From Lotus japonicus (Eukaryota; Streptophyta; Magnoliopsida; Fabales; Fabaceae), in the NCBI RefSeq assembly GCF_012489685.1, contig NC_080042.1, positions 49,094,066 to 49,158,065 of the forward strand: a stretch of 64,000 nucleotides of DNA, written 5' to 3'. This document shows positions 63,089 to 64,000 of the stretch, in pieces; position 1 is the stretch's first letter; every line of letters begins with the position of its first letter. Both the position numbers and the translations under genes were made by a program. The notes below the pieces were generated by a model. It was given only the letters and a program-made list of their open reading frames with translations, was not told where the DNA came from and did not search any database.

Positions 63089-64000
63089 TCACTCTGGACA
63101 AAAGTCCATGTTTAGATTTTTCAGAATAAAATTAAATCTATCCTCTGCTAAGGGCTTTGTAAAGATATCTGCCCATTGATGGTCAGTATCAACAAACTTC
63201 AGAAGAAGTACGCCCTTCTGTACATAATCTCTAATAAAGTGATACTTTACCTCAATGTGCTTTGCCCTTGAATGCAAGATAGGATTCTTACTCAATGAGA
63301 TTGCAGCAGTGTTATCACAATAGATTGGAATATTGCTCTCAAAGATCTGATAATCCTCCAGCTGATGTTTCATCCAGAGCATCTGAGTGCTGCATATTGC
63401 TGCTGAGATATATTCTGCCTCTGCAGTTGATAGTGCAATGGTTGATTGCCTCTTGCTTGCCCATGAGACTAGATTGCTTCCCAGAAATTGACAATTTCCA
63501 GAAGTACTTTTTCTCTCTGTTCTATCTCCAGCATAATCAGCATCACAGTAACCTGAAAGCTTATGCTCTGATGTTTTCTTATACATCAAGCCAAGGTTAG
63601 TGGTGCCTTTCAGATACCTTAGGATCCTCTTAACAGCAGTTAAGTGGGTTTCCCTTGGATCTGATTGGAAACGAGCACATAAATGAACACTAAATAGTAT
63701 GTCTGGCCTAGATGCAGTTAAGTATAGAAGTGAACCTATCATGCCACGATAGAGCTTCTGACATACTTTACCACTTTTATCTTCTTTCTCCAGAATGCAT
63801 GTAGGATGCATTGGAGTCTTGGCCACTGTAGATTCCAGCATATTGAACTTCTTCAGAAGTTCTTTAGTGTACTTGCTCTGATGGATATATGTTCCTTCTG
63901 GTGTTTGATCAACTTGTATTCCCAGAAAGTACTTTAATTCTCCCATCATACTCATCTCAAATTCAGCCTGCTTCATCTCAGAAAATTCTTTGCATAGAGA
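63089..64000 (-). CDS. pol: A3 Pol, end of RT and complete RNase H (partial at window end)
   Basis: Open from the window end to TGA at 63089, ending NLNMDFCPE. It contains the RT end ([40 protein letters not shown]) and RNase H ([61 protein letters not shown]). RNase H acidic residues (CDADYAG, AEAEY, YCDNT) are kept. No stop seen, unlike A1 and A2. The stop is TGA followed by TGATGG, not the leaky context of B1. The rest of pol lies beyond 64000. Confidence 0.93.
   Translation of the reverse strand, partial: SLCKEFSEMKQAEFEMSMMGELKYFLGIQVDQTPEGTYIHQSKYTKELLKKFNMLESTVAKTPMHPTCILEKEDKSGKVCQKLYRGMIGSLLYLTASRPDILFSVHLCARFQSDPRETHLTAVKRILRYLKGTTNLGLMYKKTSEHKLSGYCDADYAGDRTERKSTSGNCQFLGSNLVSWASKRQSTIALSTAEAEYISAAICSTQMLWMKHQLEDYQIFESNIPIYCDNTAAISLSKNPILHSRAKHIEVKYHFIRDYVQKGVLLLKFVDTDHQWADIFTKPLAEDRFNFILKNLNMDFCPE

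Larger units (their letters stand above)
57172..64000 (-). mobile_element. A3: SIRE-type copia element, right part outside window
   Basis: Minus orientation: RT/RNase H end (64000-63089), spacer, third ORF (62641-59791), antisense gene-like unit (59118-59639, plus), 3' region, polypurine tract (58380-58393) and 3' LTR (58379-57172). Proteins and LTR are closely similar to A1, so both belong to one family; A3 keeps the ORF3 end and the antisense unit that A1 has lost. Confidence 0.93.

Noticed and set aside
1..64000. Host genes between elements
   Set aside because: Every long ORF belongs to a retroelement family or is a shadow frame; the only non-element candidate, 59177-59569, lies within A3.

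Overview
This is 64 kb of plant nuclear DNA made almost entirely of nested LTR retrotransposons. I found no host gene, tRNA, rRNA or CRISPR array. The elements are Ty1/copia of the SIRE/Maximus type (an extra ORF after pol, initiator-Met primer sites, AAAAAGGGGGAGAT polypurine tracts) and Ty3/gypsy of the Tekay/Del chromovirus type (LTRs of 2.6-3.7 kb, two CCHC knuckles). This points to a eudicot. A legume is my best guess from the SIRE-like proteins, but the sequence does not prove it.

Layout. The oldest layer is B0, a minus-strand copia element. Only about 1.3 kb of it is left, in three pieces (8175-8782, 46107-46272, 56634-57171), carrying the end of its third ORF. Four elements sit in or beside these pieces: A1 (+, 1-8174, left end outside the window), A2 (-, 8783-46106), T2 (-, 46273-56633) and A3 (-, 57172-64000, right end outside). 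A2 is split in its third ORF by gypsy element T1 (11545-36601). T1 holds three later insertions: a solo A-type LTR (14260-15470), a small non-coding LTR element S (17967-22727) and a copia element B1 (24406-33407, +). Five-base target duplications support every insertion that has both ends in the window: TGTGG (A2), CTGAA (T1), GTGAC (solo LTR), AGATC (S), CATAG (B1), CAATG (T2). The nest is four levels deep.

State of the genes. B1 is youngest by LTR identity (one difference seen in 885 bp) and has an open 1577-codon gag-pol. Its pol ends in UAG followed by CAATTA, the tobamovirus-type leaky context. The frame then stays open for 75 codons into the third ORF, so a readthrough fusion is possible, as known for soybean SIRE1. 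B1 nevertheless lacks the protease active site because of a small in-frame deletion. The other gag-pol genes carry nonsense codons (mostly CAA/CAG to TAA/TAG) and frameshifts. T2 has lost nearly all of pol.

Most unusual items: a compact gene-like unit on the strand opposite to A3 (TATA box, 130-codon ORF, AATAAA) between ORF3 and the 3' LTR; a possibly related ORF at the same place in A2 but in sense; element S with two 800-bp inverted arms, each holding a GGTCGCGACC minisatellite; arrays of GGGGGAG tracts in the copia 3' regions; and a gag/pol overlap in which protease lies in the +1 frame in two separate copies.
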